A DNA stretch of 64,000 nucleotides from Heliopora coerulea (Eukaryota > Cnidaria > Anthozoa > Scleralcyonacea > Helioporidae), in contig JASJOG010000114.1 of NCBI GenBank assembly GCA_030142905.1, forward strand, positions 496,001 to 560,000. The letters run 5' to 3'. Positions within the stretch are counted from its first letter, which is position 1. Every line of letters starts with the position of its first letter. The translations under genes and the position numbers were made by a program. Of this stretch, positions 24,551 through 36,108 are shown piece by piece. The notes under the pieces were generated by a model. It was not told the DNA's origin, did not search any database, and worked only from the letters and a program-made list of their open reading frames with translations.

Positions 24551-25369
24551 CTAAGGCTGAGTGTCAAGCATCATTCTTGTTTTCCAGTCAGCATCAATCG
24601 CAGCATCACGCCTTTGTGTTGTCCTAACATCTCTAGACGCTTCCGCACCATCGTTCTTCCCTTCGTTCGAGTCACTTACCAACAATCGTTCGTGCTCTCC
24701 AACAACTTCTAGAGGGTACAATCTCTGCACTGGTCGGCTCAGATAAACTGGCTTACCATTCGTCACTACCCGTAGTTTCGCCCCTCCAATGACCTTGTCA
24801 TTTCCAATAATTAACTCTTCCACCTTACCCAGTTTCCACGAATTCCTCTTTACGTTATCTTCCTTTCCCAAAACTACCTCTCCCTCCTTTAGTTTCACGG
24901 CAGCTTTGCGGTTACCGTTCCTGCGGTATTGCCTCAAATCCGTCAAATATTCCGTTCGCCATCTATTCCAAAAATGCAACCTTTTTCTTGCCAAATACCT
25001 AAACCTTCTGAAGTATCCAATTTCACTCTCTTCTTCATCGCATATTTTATTCGGTAAACCCCCAAGTCTCCTCTCATACACTAATTGTGATGGTGTTAAC
25101 ATCTAAGCACCAACCTCATCATAATCATACGTCAGAGGTCTGGAATTAAGTGTGCCTTCGACTACCAGTAGAATAGTTAGAAGTTCATCATGCCCTAACT
25201 TCGCATTTCGAAGTATCTTTTTCAGGCACCTTTTCACACTACCCACCTTTCTTTCGAAAAAACCGCCCCACCATGGTGCCCTTTCTAGGTTAAACCTCCA
25301 CTCGATTCTGTTCTTCACTAAGTGACTTGCTAGAGATACGAAACAAACTACCGCACAAGAGGCTTTCAA
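24551..25369 (-). pseudogene. BEL integrase C-terminal part with DUF5641-like tail
   Basis: The frame 25369-25103 carries 'ERAPWWGGFFERKVGSVK', a hallmark of the end of BEL/Pao integrases, and 'LNSRPLTYDYDE'. After an in-frame TAG at about 25101 the same frame continues (25102-24551) with 'PSQLVYERRLGGLP' and the 'KLKEGEVVLGKEDNVKRNSW' segment of the DUF5641 tail. The HHCC zinc domain and the DDE residues are not present upstream, because a deletion joins the RNase H start directly to this region. Confidence 0.85.
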
Positions 25370-25384
25370 GCTGGCGTCAGCAAA

Positions 25385-26647
25385 TCACTGCAATGAGCAC
25401 TTGTCAGGTGCTTTAGTTCCCTCATGCAAACACCTCGGAACTGAAATCCTTCCTGCATTTTCCAGACTACTCGACCACTTCTCGAACTCACTTCTTCTCT
25501 CACCACTCAGTTCATCATCCAAACCAACTTTATCGACGCACAACCCCTGAAATAAAATCTTCCCTCTGACTGTAACTGGAGTGATGATGCCTAATGAGTC
25601 AAATATGCATGCCAACAAGCTCAATATGTTACGTTTTGTTGCGACCATACCCCTCGCCCTCTCTCCATACTTCTTCAAATCAAAATGAAATAGATCTGCC
25701 TGACAATCCCATTCTTGGTCAAGTACCCTTTCTGACTTAGCCTCATCCTTTCTTCCCAGCGTAACCTTCGCATATGTTTGATCATCGTCTTCAGTTGTCC
25801 CTTCCGCTTTCTTTCCTTCCTCACACAAAATCTTTCCCATCAGTTCCTTACTATTTGACACCCACTTTCTCAACTTGAACCCACCACTAGCTAATTTATC
25901 CTTGGCTTTCCTATACAACAAAAAGGCTCTTTCTGTTGTCGTATTCCCCGACACTAGATCATCTACGAAGAAACTTTCCTTGAGTTTAGCAACAAACTCT
26001 GGATCTTCGGCTCTAAATCTGTCTAAATGGTGCTGAAGTGTCGCATTCAGCAAAAATGGCGAGCTGTTCACACCAAACACAATTCGACAAAACCGGTACA
26101 CTGTGGGTTTAACTACCTCACCATAAATATCGTCTACCCACAAAAACCGTAAGCTGTCTCTATCCCCCTCTTTTACTTCAAAGTTGAGAAAGGCTTTCTC
26201 TATATCTCCTACCAAGGCTACTTTCTGTGCTCTAAATCTAATCAGTATATCGAACAGCAAGGGAGTAAGTGCCGGTCCAACATGCAAACAATCATTCAAT
26301 GAAGCGCTATGCTTACTTTCCTTAGACGAAGCATCGTACACTATTCCCACCTTAGTGGTCTTGGCTTCCTTCCGGATCACTGCATGATGTGGGAGGTAGT
26401 GAACCTGTTTTGCACTATGAAATGAATCAACCTTCTCAATAATCCCTTCCTGATATTGCTCTTTAATGATCGTGTCGTACTCACTCAATGTCTCTAGTTC
26501 ATTTCTCAATTTGCTTAGCTGACTTTTCAACCTGCGTAAACTATTTTTATTATTGCTCGGAACCTCGGGGTGGCCTTCCTTCCACGGTAACCCCACTTTG
26601 TACCTCTCACCCGTGAACTCGATCTCATCCTTCAAAGCTTTATGCAC
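25385..26647 (-). pseudogene. BEL/Pao reverse transcriptase
   Basis: A 420-codon frame contains the BEL RT blocks in order: 'YLPHHAVIRKEAKTTKVG', 'VYDASSKES', 'LNDCLHVGPALTP', 'ALVGDIEKAFLNFEV', and the catalytic box 'SFFVDDLVSGN'. The second half holds the Pao connection region up to the start of RNase H. A nonsense codon (TAG at 26648-26650) separates it from the upstream protease-linker frame, which is otherwise in phase. Downstream the frame stops near 25385 and only a stump of RNase H ('FADAS') remains. Confidence 0.9.
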
Positions 26648-27260
26648 CTAGTCCTCTTCCCTAATTCCAAGTGTCTCAAAGTCCCACAACCTGTGCACAG
26701 AGTTCTTCAACTCCTCATCTTCCCTCAAAACCTCTTGCTTCACAAAAAACACATTCATCTTTCGCTCTTCAAAATTCGTGCCTTTCATTGGACCTGACAA
26801 CACCCAACCAAGACTTGTTTCGACCGCCACGGGTTCATCTTGCTCCCCCCTTATAGTTCTTCCCTCTTGGAAGCGCCATAGGTAATCTGACCCTATAAGA
26901 ACTTCTATTTCGAGTTCTTCCTTACTCACGCAAACGCCAGAGAACCATAAGCCTTGAAGATGAGGATAACGAGTCTTAACGATTTCAATATGCTCGTTTT
27001 TGATCTGTGAAATACGAGGCACTTCATAGGCTTCGATCTCGATCGCCTCACCAGGCCTCACTGATGTGATCTCTAACTCGTAAATATTTCTCAAACCCTT
27101 ATCTTTCAAACTCTGCCCAAACGTGCTTATTTCGATCCACTCCTGTGTTTTCACATCCAGCCTAACTGACTTAACCAATTTTAGTCGTCACGAATGACCT
27201 GTGACTGCCCGAATCAAACATATTTCGAACTCTGGTACTTCCACTTTTCCCCTTCAAAAC
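26648..27260 (-). pseudogene. BEL protease and linker region
   Basis: The aspartic-protease signature 'MFDSGSHRSFV' lies at about 27190-27230. A one-base frameshift near 27182 separates it from the frame 27178-26648, which carries the rest of the protease fold and 'GSDYLW' and 'ETSLGWVLSGPMKG', blocks normally found between protease and RT in BEL polyproteins. The region would release the mature proteins, but the frameshift makes it inactive. Confidence 0.75.
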
Positions 27261-27422
27261 TGCTTCTTCAGTCTGCAGCGCAACTCTGATTTCCGCGCCT
27301 ACGTGAAACGCTGGACTGACGAGGCTGGCATTCGAAGAGTTTGCCTGATCACTTCGGCCTTCACAAACAGACCTATCACGTTTTCCCCCGCAATTACTAC
27401 AAGTAGTGTTTCATTTACAATT

Positions 27423-28420
27423 TCAAGCTATATGACCTTTCTTGACACAAACAATACATCTGCCGTACTTACGTAGCAGTTGTTTCCTTTCAGCTATAGA
27501 ACTTACTTCCTTACAGTCATTATGTTTATGATTGCCTTTGCAATAAGCACAACTGTTATAAGTGGCGTTTGCCAATAAGGCGCTGCCTATATTTGGTCCA
27601 TTTGATGGTCTGGTTCTTTTGTTGCTTTCGTTCCCGGTGTCTTGTTTCTCTTTGCTCGGCAGGGAGGTGTGCTCTTCTCTCAGTTCGACTTCTTTAAGGA
27701 GTTCACTAAACAACTGGTCCATATTCCATTCACTGGCAGTTTTTCCGCGCGTTATGATAGGTCGGACGCTTTCTGGCAACTTCTCTATTATTGATGGCAC
27801 AACAATAGCCGAATAAATGTTTGGTTCAACGACGAGCGCTTTCAGCCCCCTGTGGTGCATTCCGACTGTGTCATACAGTTTTCTCAATCTGACAGGATCT
27901 CTCGCGCTTGTTACGGGAGGAACCTTCATCAATTCGTTGATATGGGCTTTCTGTATGTTCTCCTTCCTGCCAAATCTCCGCTTAAGTAGGTCAATTGCTG
28001 CTTCATAATTGGCCGATTTCAAGGTAAATCCCTCTATCGCTGATTTAGCTGGTTTTTCGACAACACCTCGCAGATACGAGAACTTATCAATCGTTGACAA
28101 ATTCCCGTTCGGGTGAATGGAATTGTCAAGCCCGTCCCAAAACTCTTGCCACTACTCCGGTCTTCCGTTGAACTTCCCAACTTCTAACTTCGGAAGTTTA
28201 GCACGAATAACCCTCGAGGAATTGGTCAATGACGACGATTCATTCTCGTGGCCAGTCACGCTTTCTACTCTTTCTTTGTGCGTTAACGTCTCTTTTAACG
28301 TTATGGTTACGGTTCGAATTTCTGCTCATAGTTTGTCCGCTTCAATTTCCGCTGCGATTTCTGCCTCGGTGACTGCTTCTTTGTCTGACAGAAGATCCAA
28401 TATGTCTATCTAGCACTAAG
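27423..28420 (-). pseudogene. BEL gag with zinc knuckles (DUF1759 family)
   Basis: The longest frame (28100-27423) carries 'KFSYLRGVVEKPAKSAIEGF' and 'NYEAAIDLLKRRFG', typical of the DUF1759 gag. It then has two zinc-knuckle-like motifs, 'CAYCKGNHKHNDC' and 'CIVCVKKGHIA'. The second knuckle is cut by TAG just before its last Cys. Upstream in the same frame (28101-28400) lie an N-terminal coiled region rich in Glu/Ala and the block 'LPKLEVGKFNGRPE', followed by another in-frame TAG. The protein would bind genomic RNA and form the particle. Confidence 0.85.
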
Positions 28421-28632
28421 ATCGCTTCATATTGCTCTTCTAGGGTAGATTTTAAGTTGACAACCCGATCCGTTCTTCTTTATCGATGTTTTTACTGCTC
28501 TTTTGAAAGTCCGCCAATGTTTTCCTTACAAAGGCTCGGTGGCCTGCGAGTGTTCGTATCATTTTCTTTAGCTGGTCTGCAATGTCTTTGTCTTCCTTCT
28601 CGCTCTAATAAATCCGGCTCGAAGGACCAAAA

Positions 28633-28970
28633 TGTCGTAGAACTCTCGATGATTCTGCTCTGGTACCCGATTTACGTGGAGCGCAATCGATAGGACTGTA
28701 TCTATCTTTTTAAAACCATATAATTCTCAACTTGTTCGTATTACACGATGTTTGCTCCGTCAGACAAGCCCAAAAGCCTTTTTGTCACAAGCCTTTCAGA
28801 AGGAAATTACACCCTAATCTAATTACATGAACAATGAACTATTGAATAAAACACGCTATTCATAAACAAAAAGCATTGTGAGCGCAACTCGAGTCCAATC
28901 TCACAGATTGTCACTACGCCTAGTTGTACAATTACTATTAATCACTAACTTTACATAAACTTATCCAACA
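28633..28970 (-). repeat. BEL 5' LTR
   Basis: The 338-bp repeat is co-extensive with 24185-24522 and has TG...CA ends on the minus strand. Directly inside it is TTTTGGTCCTTCGAGCCGG, the primer-binding region. Confidence 0.95.
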
Positions 28971-28975
28971 GTACC

Positions 28976-29785
28976 AAAGACTATATGGTGAAGTCGAATC
29001 AACCAAAGTATTTGAATACTGTTTTTAAACCTTTGAAAATTGAGTCTCGGTAAATTTAGCAAAAATTTCACAAACTTATAACTGTGGTAATTTTTGAAAA
29101 GATCACCTCGAGTTTGTAATACTGTTGTGCAGGTTAATAAAATTAATGCATGATTCGTCAATGCAAATAATGTCCAAATATTAATTTAAGGAGACCAAAC
29201 CTGGTCTTTATGAAAATTTCAAGAGAATATGATACAGGTTAATCTTTATTCCGATTATTCCTCAAGTTTTCTGGAATATTAATTAAGATAAAAAGAAAGA
29301 CGTAGAAGTGGATCTTCACAGGAGCTGAGTTGAAATTTCTCATAGCGAATGTTATATTTCGACTCGCCTAATCTTACTCCTCTCATCCACTGATTTGTAT
29401 ACCAGTCAGGCTATCTAGAAAACATAGAACAGCCAGAGTGTAAATTCTGGTCCTACAGAGATTTGAACACGAGACCTCTTTGACGTAAGTCTTCCATGAG
29501 CAGTTCTTCCGGGCTCACAATGTGTAGAAATTAACAAAAAAATTGTTGAATATCTAAATAAGAAAACATTTTATACTTATTGCAATATTATTGTTATTCT
29601 ACCAAAAAAACAAGATGTAGATGTTTTGAGCGAATATTAATCATGGAGATACAGCTTAATTAATTTTCTTCCGCATATAGTTTTTTGTAGGCAGCTAATA
29701 AAAATATGAATCCATGTACAGGTGCCTTTCATTTTTGTAACACCCTTCACCAGGACATAGTGACAATGTTGGAGTGAACGCTTTA
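28976..29785. other. No gene recognised
   Basis: AT-rich DNA between the BEL target duplication and the hAT left end. Around 29455-29520 the minus strand has a weak B-box-like GTGTTCAAATCTC, but no A box is convincing. Confidence 0.35.
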
Positions 29786-32700
29786 CAGAGGTGGATTCAG
29801 CCTTTATCATGACAGGTTCCAAGCACCAAATGGGAAATTCTTCTAGGGGGGTCTGGGGGCATGCTCCCCCAGGAAATTTTGAAACCTGAAGTCACTGAGA
29901 CGCCATCTCTTGCATTATAGGGGCAACTTTATGTACAACTGGCTTGCTTGCAAAAAACCACAAAAGGTTCCTCAAAACATAACACATTATAAACTTGTAG
30001 AGCAAAATTTATTTTTATTCTGTTTTTCATATTATGAAAAATAATAAAAAAATAATTGGTCAGGTATTAGCCATTAACGTGTTACCAGGCTCGACCACGG
30101 GGAGGTTCCTGACCTATGAGCCCATAGATGCTCTGAAAAGAGCAGTGTCAATGTACAGAAGGTATAAGAAAAAATCAGGGAAAATGTTAATCATCAGAAC
30201 ATAATATGTTTACCATTCTCATTCGTCTGGGATGCCAGGTTGCAAATAAGTAAATAATATCTTCCAAATTCAATTCCATGTCTCTGTGGGTGTACATGAG
30301 AGCCAAACCATTTAACCGTTCTTGTCCCATGGTGCTCCTCAAATAACTCTTCAGATTTCGAAGGGAGGAAATTGATCTTTCACATGAGCAAGATGTGACA
30401 GGAATTGTGGCCAGAATTTGAAGAATTGTGAAGATATTTGGGAAACAAGCTGGATCAACATCCTTTAAAGTGCTGCTAAGCTTTGCAGGAATGTCTTCAG
30501 CTTTTTCTTTCTTCTCATGCCATAACCTTTCCCAAAGATCTAATTCAGCAGACAGTCCAGCAATATTTGGTACATCTTGGTTGTAATGTTGGCAGAATTC
30601 TTCAACATGAGAATTCCAGGTTGAAGGATTCTTCAACAGAACAGCTGGTACTAAAGAGAAGCCTTTAAAACACAGGTAAGCTTCAGTAGGAAAGTGTGAT
30701 TCCAGTTGGTGTAGAGCATGTGCCAAGAAGACTTGAGTCAGGTTAATTCAGTAGTAATCCTGAGGAGATGATGATGGGCAGTTACTTCTATAAATTTGGC
30801 ACTGAACAGTCCTAGGTCTAGAAGGTTGGATGCCAAATCTTTCAGAAAGTTGGACAGCCTCCTCATAAAGCCTGTTGTGGTGTTGATCAACATGGGCATG
30901 CATTTCTTCAAGAGCACCTTTCAGAGTTGAGATTTCTTGTTCAGCAGCCAGGATGTCCATTTCTTCCCTTTGCAGTTTAACTGTTGCAGGTCTTGTAAGC
31001 CCAGGGATGTACTTCACTATGACCAATGTTACAATGAACTCAAAAGTAACAGCATTTGTTAAGACCTACGCATCATCTCTGCTAGTAGAATTCCAATTAC
31101 CAGCTCCAATAACACCATCACCATCTTTATTCAAAGAGATACCTTCTAAGGTAGCAAATACTGGAAGCAGGAGTTCAACCACCCTGTCAAGACCATCAAG
31201 ACGAGCAATCCAACGAGTGCACCACACATCAATCAAAATTCTGTGATTGCTGTTTGGCAATAGTTCCTTTACCTTCTCAGCCAGGTGGTGTTGTCGTTTT
31301 GGCGAATTAGTAAAACATTCAGAAACCTTTCTGACAGTTCCCATCATATTACGGACCAATGGTAATGTGCAAGAATTAGCAATACAAAGATTCAAGCGAT
31401 GATTCATGCAATGAACATAAACAGTCTTTGGGAATTGACGTTGGATTAATGTAGATGCACCAACATACCTGCCAGCCATATTCCCTGCACCATCATACGA
31501 TTGACCCCTGCAGTCATCCATACTCAAACCAAGGCCAGTAATCGAATTGAGGATAAGATCTTTAATAGCTTCTCCAGTCGTTTCTTCTCCACAAAGGTGA
31601 AATCCAACGAACTCTTCTCGTATGATTCCCGAAGAATCAACAAAGCGTAGAACAAGAGAGAGATTTTCCTGGTTGGATACGTCAGCAGCTTCGTCGGCCA
31701 TTATAGAAAACATTTTACTCGAATTAACTTCGGCGACGATCTTTGACAAAATATAACTTCCCACAGTCTCAATAATCTCGTTCTGTATGGTTTTGGAACG
31801 ATACGTAGCATTTCGTGGCGCATTCTCCAGATGTTCTCTCAGTTTCTCGTCGCCGCTGTCAATTCGAAATGCGAGAAGGACTTGAAAGTTTCCCTGGAGA
31901 CGATCGTCGTCAGGGCTATCATCTCTTCTTCCTCGAAGGGGGATGTTGTTTTGGCCACAAAAAATAACGATCTTGATGATCGATTTTATCCTCTCTCGAT
32001 TTTCTCTCACCTGAGCTTGCATCTGTTCATTTAACTACTGATCGATCGGAACAACCTGGTTTCTCATCATCTTGGTGAACTCCTGCATAGCAATCACAGC
32101 CGCACTGTGTATTTCCGACTTCCCAGACGAATAAATCTGAAACTTAGTGCATGCAGATGTCCAGAACGTGAGTGGAGATTTAAACAGTCGGTTGAGCTTC
32201 GCACCGTTTTTGCCAAACTCCATTCCAAAACAAACGCAGGGTAGACAAAAAGCCCCGTCCAAGTACTTTGAATAAACCAGCCAAGGATTGCGTTCTAACC
32301 AATCTGGTTTAAACTTTCGATGTCGACCACCACTTTCCAGTGTCGAAGGAAAATTAAAAAGACGGTCAGGTTTCCAGACGTTCTGAATAAATTTGAATTT
32401 ATCCGCGCCAGAAAATCGAGCGATGTCTTTGTAAACCAAGCCAATGTCGTATGGCGAACAGTCTTCCCTACGGCAAACCGGGTTTCCTCGATCGTGAAAT
32501 ACCGCCGTCGCTCATGAGTATTTATAAAGGCTGACAGGTTCACGAGCGGTTCACAAAACCAAAGAGGCCAATCAAAGGCAATCTTGACAGGTTCCACTTA
32601 ATTGGCTAACCAATCATAATGAGGTTTGAGCGGTTCACTTTCTGGTTAACCAATAGTAGAGACGTTTGACAGGTTCCACTTAATTGGCTAACCAATCAGA

Positions 32701-32959
32701 GGAATTTTAAGCAGATCACGATCAGTTCACATTCGTTTGCTTCTTGCGCACGGTATTTAATCCGTAGTTCAAGACATTGCCAAAGAAATAACGAGAAAAT
32801 AATTCCAGTTTTAATAATATTGGGCTCTTCAAGCATAAAAATACCCAAATGATGCAACAGCATTACATGTCCTTTACTTGAATTTTTTAATTAACATTAT
32901 TTTTATCAAATTTTGACCGGTTCAATGGAACCCATGGAACCAGTCTGGATCCACCCCTG
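29786..32959 (-). mobile_element. hAT transposon 1 (ZMYM1-like transposase)
   Basis: The terminal inverted repeats are CAGAGGTGGATTCAG (29786-29800) and, inverted, CAGGGGTGGATCCAG (32945-32959), identical at 13 of 15 bases. The 8-bp flanks do not match exactly, though both contain GCTTTA next to the ends, so the target duplication is unresolved. The left end has a strong GC hairpin (CTGGGGG/CCCCCAG at 29853-29872). The right subterminal region contains GACAGGTTCCACTTAATTGG twice (about 32584 and 32669), probably transposase-binding repeats. A transposase pseudogene fills the middle. Confidence 0.85.
30187..32439 (-). pseudogene. hAT transposase, TTF zinc finger plus DUF4371 type
   Basis: About 750 codons run in a single frame interrupted by three nonsense codons: TAG near 32032, TAG near 31063 and TGA near 30745. 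In order come a TTF-type zinc-binding region ('GAFCLPCVCFG'), the DUF4371 catalytic region ('FSIMADEAADVSNQENLSL', 'GQSYDGAGNMAG', 'VHCMNHRLNLCIANS') and the hAT C-terminal dimerisation domain ('SCSCERSISSLRNLKSYLRS'). Domain order and length fit transposases related to vertebrate ZMYM1 and to 52-kDa PKR-inhibitor-repressor-like proteins. It would cut and paste the element in the nucleus. Part of the N-terminus may lie upstream of 32439, in the same frame without a clear ATG. Confidence 0.9.
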
Positions 32960-32967
32960 CTTTAGAA

Positions 32968-33689
32968 ACATTTTCTGAATTTTTCGAATGAATTTTTTTG
33001 AGATTTGAAGATCTGAAAACACAAGGGGAGCCGCTACAGACAATAAGCGACTTCCCCAAATTCAATGAAAAAAGGATAAGCAAACTACTCGTGATTATTT
33101 AAAATAAGGTCAAATCCAATTTTTTACAATCGTTGCTCATGCAGATGCTATGACACTGAAATTTATCCAGTTAATTTTACTTAAGTTGCAATGTAAAACA
33201 GTTTACAACTATGCCTTGCTTCTTCTTGCACTGAAAATGATGCTTAATTTGTTCAAAACTAACACCATTTCATTGTTTTCGGTGAAAAGAAATAAAATAT
33301 TTGTTACTTCTTTTTGATTGCAATGATACTATTTTATGAATTTTATAGGTTGAATTCCCATCGGGCCCAGCCTCCGGGGAGCTCTTTTATAATATGAAAA
33401 TTCCTTTGCATAAATTTTTTAAAAAGTGGCCATTATCTCATTAGTCCCTAAGTTTTGACTCATTAGCAAGCGCTTAAGTTACTTACAACAGGTTAATTTG
33501 ACCTGAAGAAGTCAAAGTGACTCAAGAAATGAAACTGTGCCTGATGTCAATTCAAATTTCGTCTTTCTACACCGGTTTGAGTGACAAGAACAACTTACAT
33601 CTTGTCACATGGCCTATTTTTAGAAATATTTAATGATACACAAATGTATGTACCATTGTATCTGGTCACCCAAGATTCGGGCGACAGAG
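32968..33689. other. No gene recognised
   Basis: AT-rich intergenic DNA between the hAT right end and the Penelope 3' end. I see nothing distinctive in it. Confidence 0.4.
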
Positions 33690-33777
33690 GTACCAGGCGG
33701 GAATCGTAAACGAAGAAGAAATAATAAAGCCCAGCAAAAAACACGCAAAATAGGCATATTTAAAGGTTTATAGTATA

Positions 33778-33815
33778 ATTCTAACGTTTCGTTGCTGCAT
33801 GCAACATCCTCAGAG
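33778..33815 (-). ncRNA. Hammerhead-like motif at Penelope 3' end (degraded)
   Basis: The minus strand reads CTGAGGA, then stem II GTTGC-ATGCA-GCAAC, then GAAAC, then GTTAG. This is the CUGANGA...GAAA core with a five-pair stem II. The expected GUC cleavage triplet after stem III is replaced by GAA, so this copy is probably inactive. Penelope elements are known to carry hammerheads in their terminal regions. Confidence 0.5.
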
Positions 33816-33966
33816 AATGAATAACTTATATTACAAGGTGATAAATATTACAGTGGTTATGTTACACGATATGTATTAACGAGATATTGGCGTAAGAACG
33901 GAAGTGGGAAAGACATAAGGAAACAGCAGACTGAGATGTAGTGGAAATGTCAAAAAACTAAAAGCC

Positions 33967-35200
33967 TTAAAATAAAGGAAGTGGAAAGGAGCCCATGTTG
34001 GCATTAATCGATGGATTGAGTTTGCGGATAAGAAGACTTTCTCTGACGAGAAGTTCAGAGTTGAAGGAAGAAGAAGACAAGATGGTGAAATCATCAGGCG
34101 ATACAGGGTGTCCAGTGTCACGGTGATGTGACAGGATGCATGTCGTAGGAGGATTGACTCGTTTCGTGTCAGTAAGTGCAGAAATGCCCAAGTGCTCTGA
34201 GAGTCGTGTGTGGAGAAGCCGACTCGTCTGGCCGACATACAACGAACTACATCGGTGACACTTAAAACGGTAAACAACACGAGATCTCAAGGCCCTGGGA
34301 ATCCTGTCCTTAAAGACAAAAAAGTGAGACAATCGGAGAGAAGGACGGAAAACAAAGCGGCGGCTAATGTGAGGAAAGGCACTGGAGCATAATTTAAGGC
34401 TATGTTGTCCAGTGTAGGGAAGACAAAAGTAAACGATTTTCTTAGGGGCGAGGGAAACTTTGGAGGAGGGTGAGAAAACCTTATCTAGAAACCGACGAAT
34501 ACATGTGTCTATGAACAAATTAGAATAACCATTAAGAAAAAGCGTTACCTTAAGATTTTAAAGATGCGAATCAAAAATAAAATAGGAGGAGAAAATACTA
34601 AAATAGCGATTAAGAAGGGAAGAAATTAATCCTGTATTGTAAACGGAAGGAATAAAACTATTGTAGTTAGTGTATAAGCCAGTAAAAGTGGGTTTATGAA
34701 AAACAGAAGTAGAGGCTGAGTCATTGGCTCCTGTTATAAGAACATCAAGGAAGGGTAAGCAGTTGTTGACTTCAGTTTCATGCGTGAAAGTGATGTTAGG
34801 ATGTTGACTATTTAAACAATTGAGAAAAGGTGCAATATGATCGGGGCAAAAAGCAAGAAACAATCATCGACACATCTACGGTAATAAACGGGCTTAAAGT
34901 GAGTGGGACAGTTAGAGAGCCAAAAGCGTTCATGCCAAGAAAAAAAAATATCTGCAAAGATAGGACCCAGGGGAGAACCCATGGCAACGCCATCGGTCTG
35001 TTCAAACAAAACACCATTAAAGAAAACAGAGGCAATTCTTAACTGCAAAACGTAGAAGTTGGGCGAATTCGGAACGGGTAATGTTCTGAAAATAAGTGGA
35101 ATTATTAAATAACTTAGAAACAATGATATCGATGGTCTCATCTAAAGGAATATTTGTGAAAAGAGATTTAATGTCGAAGCTAGCCATAGTTAAAGTATCA
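33967..35200 (-). pseudogene. Penelope reverse transcriptase and GIY-YIG endonuclease
   Basis: RT blocks on the minus strand are 'SFDIKSLFTNIP', 'DGVAMGSPLGPIFADIF' and 'YYRRCVDDCFLLF' with the catalytic DD at about 34870. One frameshift lies just after this box (near 34855). After it come the thumb region and the nonsense codon TAA at about 34560, where the other arm has CAA. The rest (34518-33967) encodes a linker, 'CHRCSSLYVGQTSRLLHTR' of the GIY-YIG nuclease and its conserved 'ELLVRESLLIRKLNPS'. The enzyme would nick target DNA and prime reverse transcription. One frameshift and one stop disable it. Confidence 0.9.
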
Positions 35201-35216
35201 GAGTTAACGTTTTTAA

Positions 35217-36108
35217 CTGTTTTTCATAAACCCACTTTTATTGGCTTATACACTAACTACAATAGTTTTATTCCTTCCGTTTACAATACAGGATTAATTT
35301 CTTCCCTTCTTAATCGCTATTTTAGTATTTTCTCCTCCTATTTTATTTTTGATTCGCATCTTCAAAATCTTAAGGTAACGCTTTTTCTTAATGGTTATTC
35401 TAATTTGTTCATAGACACATGTATTCGTCGGTTTCTAGATAAGGTTTTCTCACCCTCCTCCAAAGTTTCTCTCGCCCCTAAGAAAATCGTTTACTTTTGT
35501 CTTCCCTACACTGGACAACATAGCCTTAAATTATGCTCCAGTGCCTTTCCTCACATTAGCCGCCGCTTTGTTTTCCGTCCTTCTCTCCGATTGTCTCACT
35601 TTTTTGTCTTTAAGGACAGGATTCCCAGGGCCTTGAGATCTCGTGTTGTTTACCGTTTTAAGTGTCACCGATGTAGTTCGTTGTATGTCGGCCAGACGAG
35701 TCGGCTTCTCCACACACGACTCTCAGAGCACTTGGGCATTTCTGCACTTACTGACACGAAACGAGTCAATCCTCCTACGACATGCATCCTGTCACATCAC
35801 CGTGACACTGGACACCCTGTATCGCCTGATGATTTCACCATCTTGTCTTCTTCTTCCTTCAACTCTGAACTTCTCGTCAGAGAAAGTCTTCTTATCCGCA
35901 AACTCAATCCATCGATTAATGCCAACATGGGCTCCTTTCCACTTCCTTTATTTTAAGGCTTTTAGTTTTTTGACATTTCCACTACATCTTAGTCTGCTGT
36001 TTCCTTATGTCTTTCCCACTTCCGTTCTTACGCCAATATCTCGTTAATACATATCGTGTAACATAACCACTGTAATATTTATCACCTTGTAATATAAGTT
36101 ATTCATTC
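35217..36108 (+). pseudogene. Penelope-like element 1, inverted plus-strand arm
   Basis: This arm is an inverted copy of 33815-34706 with very few differences. It encodes the RT thumb and the whole GIY-YIG endonuclease in one open frame from about 35220 to 35956, ending 'GSFPLPLF'. It lacks the RT palm, so it cannot work alone. The homology stops at 36108, immediately before the point where the other arm has its hammerhead-like core. Tandem or inverted partial copies are a known habit of Penelope elements. Confidence 0.9.

Larger units (their letters stand above)
24185..28970 (-). mobile_element. BEL/Pao LTR retrotransposon (internally deleted)
   Basis: Two 338-bp LTRs bound a 4786-bp element on the minus strand. 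The 5-bp target duplication GTACC abuts both ends (24180-24184, 28971-28975). The 5' LTR begins TGTTGGATAAG and ends ACGACA. Just inside it is TTTTGGTCCTTCGAGCCGG, the usual BEL primer-binding-site region, and before the 3' LTR lies the purine tract AAGGGGGGGCAG. Coding remnants are gag (DUF1759 type), protease, RT and the integrase C-terminus. RNase H and most of the integrase core are deleted. The LTRs differ at roughly a dozen sites by eye. Confidence 0.95.
33690..35216 (-). mobile_element. Penelope-like element 1, minus-strand half
   Basis: On the minus strand this half runs from the RT N-terminal block 'MASFDIKSLFTNIP' through RT and GIY-YIG endonuclease to the 3' region with a hammerhead-like motif near 33780-33815. 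It joins a plus-strand copy of its own 3' two thirds at 35216/35217. Together they form an inverted repeat with arms 33815-34706 and 35217-36108 (892 bp each) around a 510-bp unique spacer that holds the RT catalytic core. The far 5' end of the element is missing. Confidence 0.85.

Noticed and set aside
29455..29520. Possible tRNA-like sequence on the minus strand
   Set aside because: Only a weak B box can be seen; the A box and the acceptor stem are missing.
29778..32967. Exact 8-bp target duplication for hAT element 1
   Set aside because: The immediate flanks ACGCTTTA and CTTTAGAA do not match; a shared GCTTTA is only reached by shifting the ends, so no duplication is claimed.
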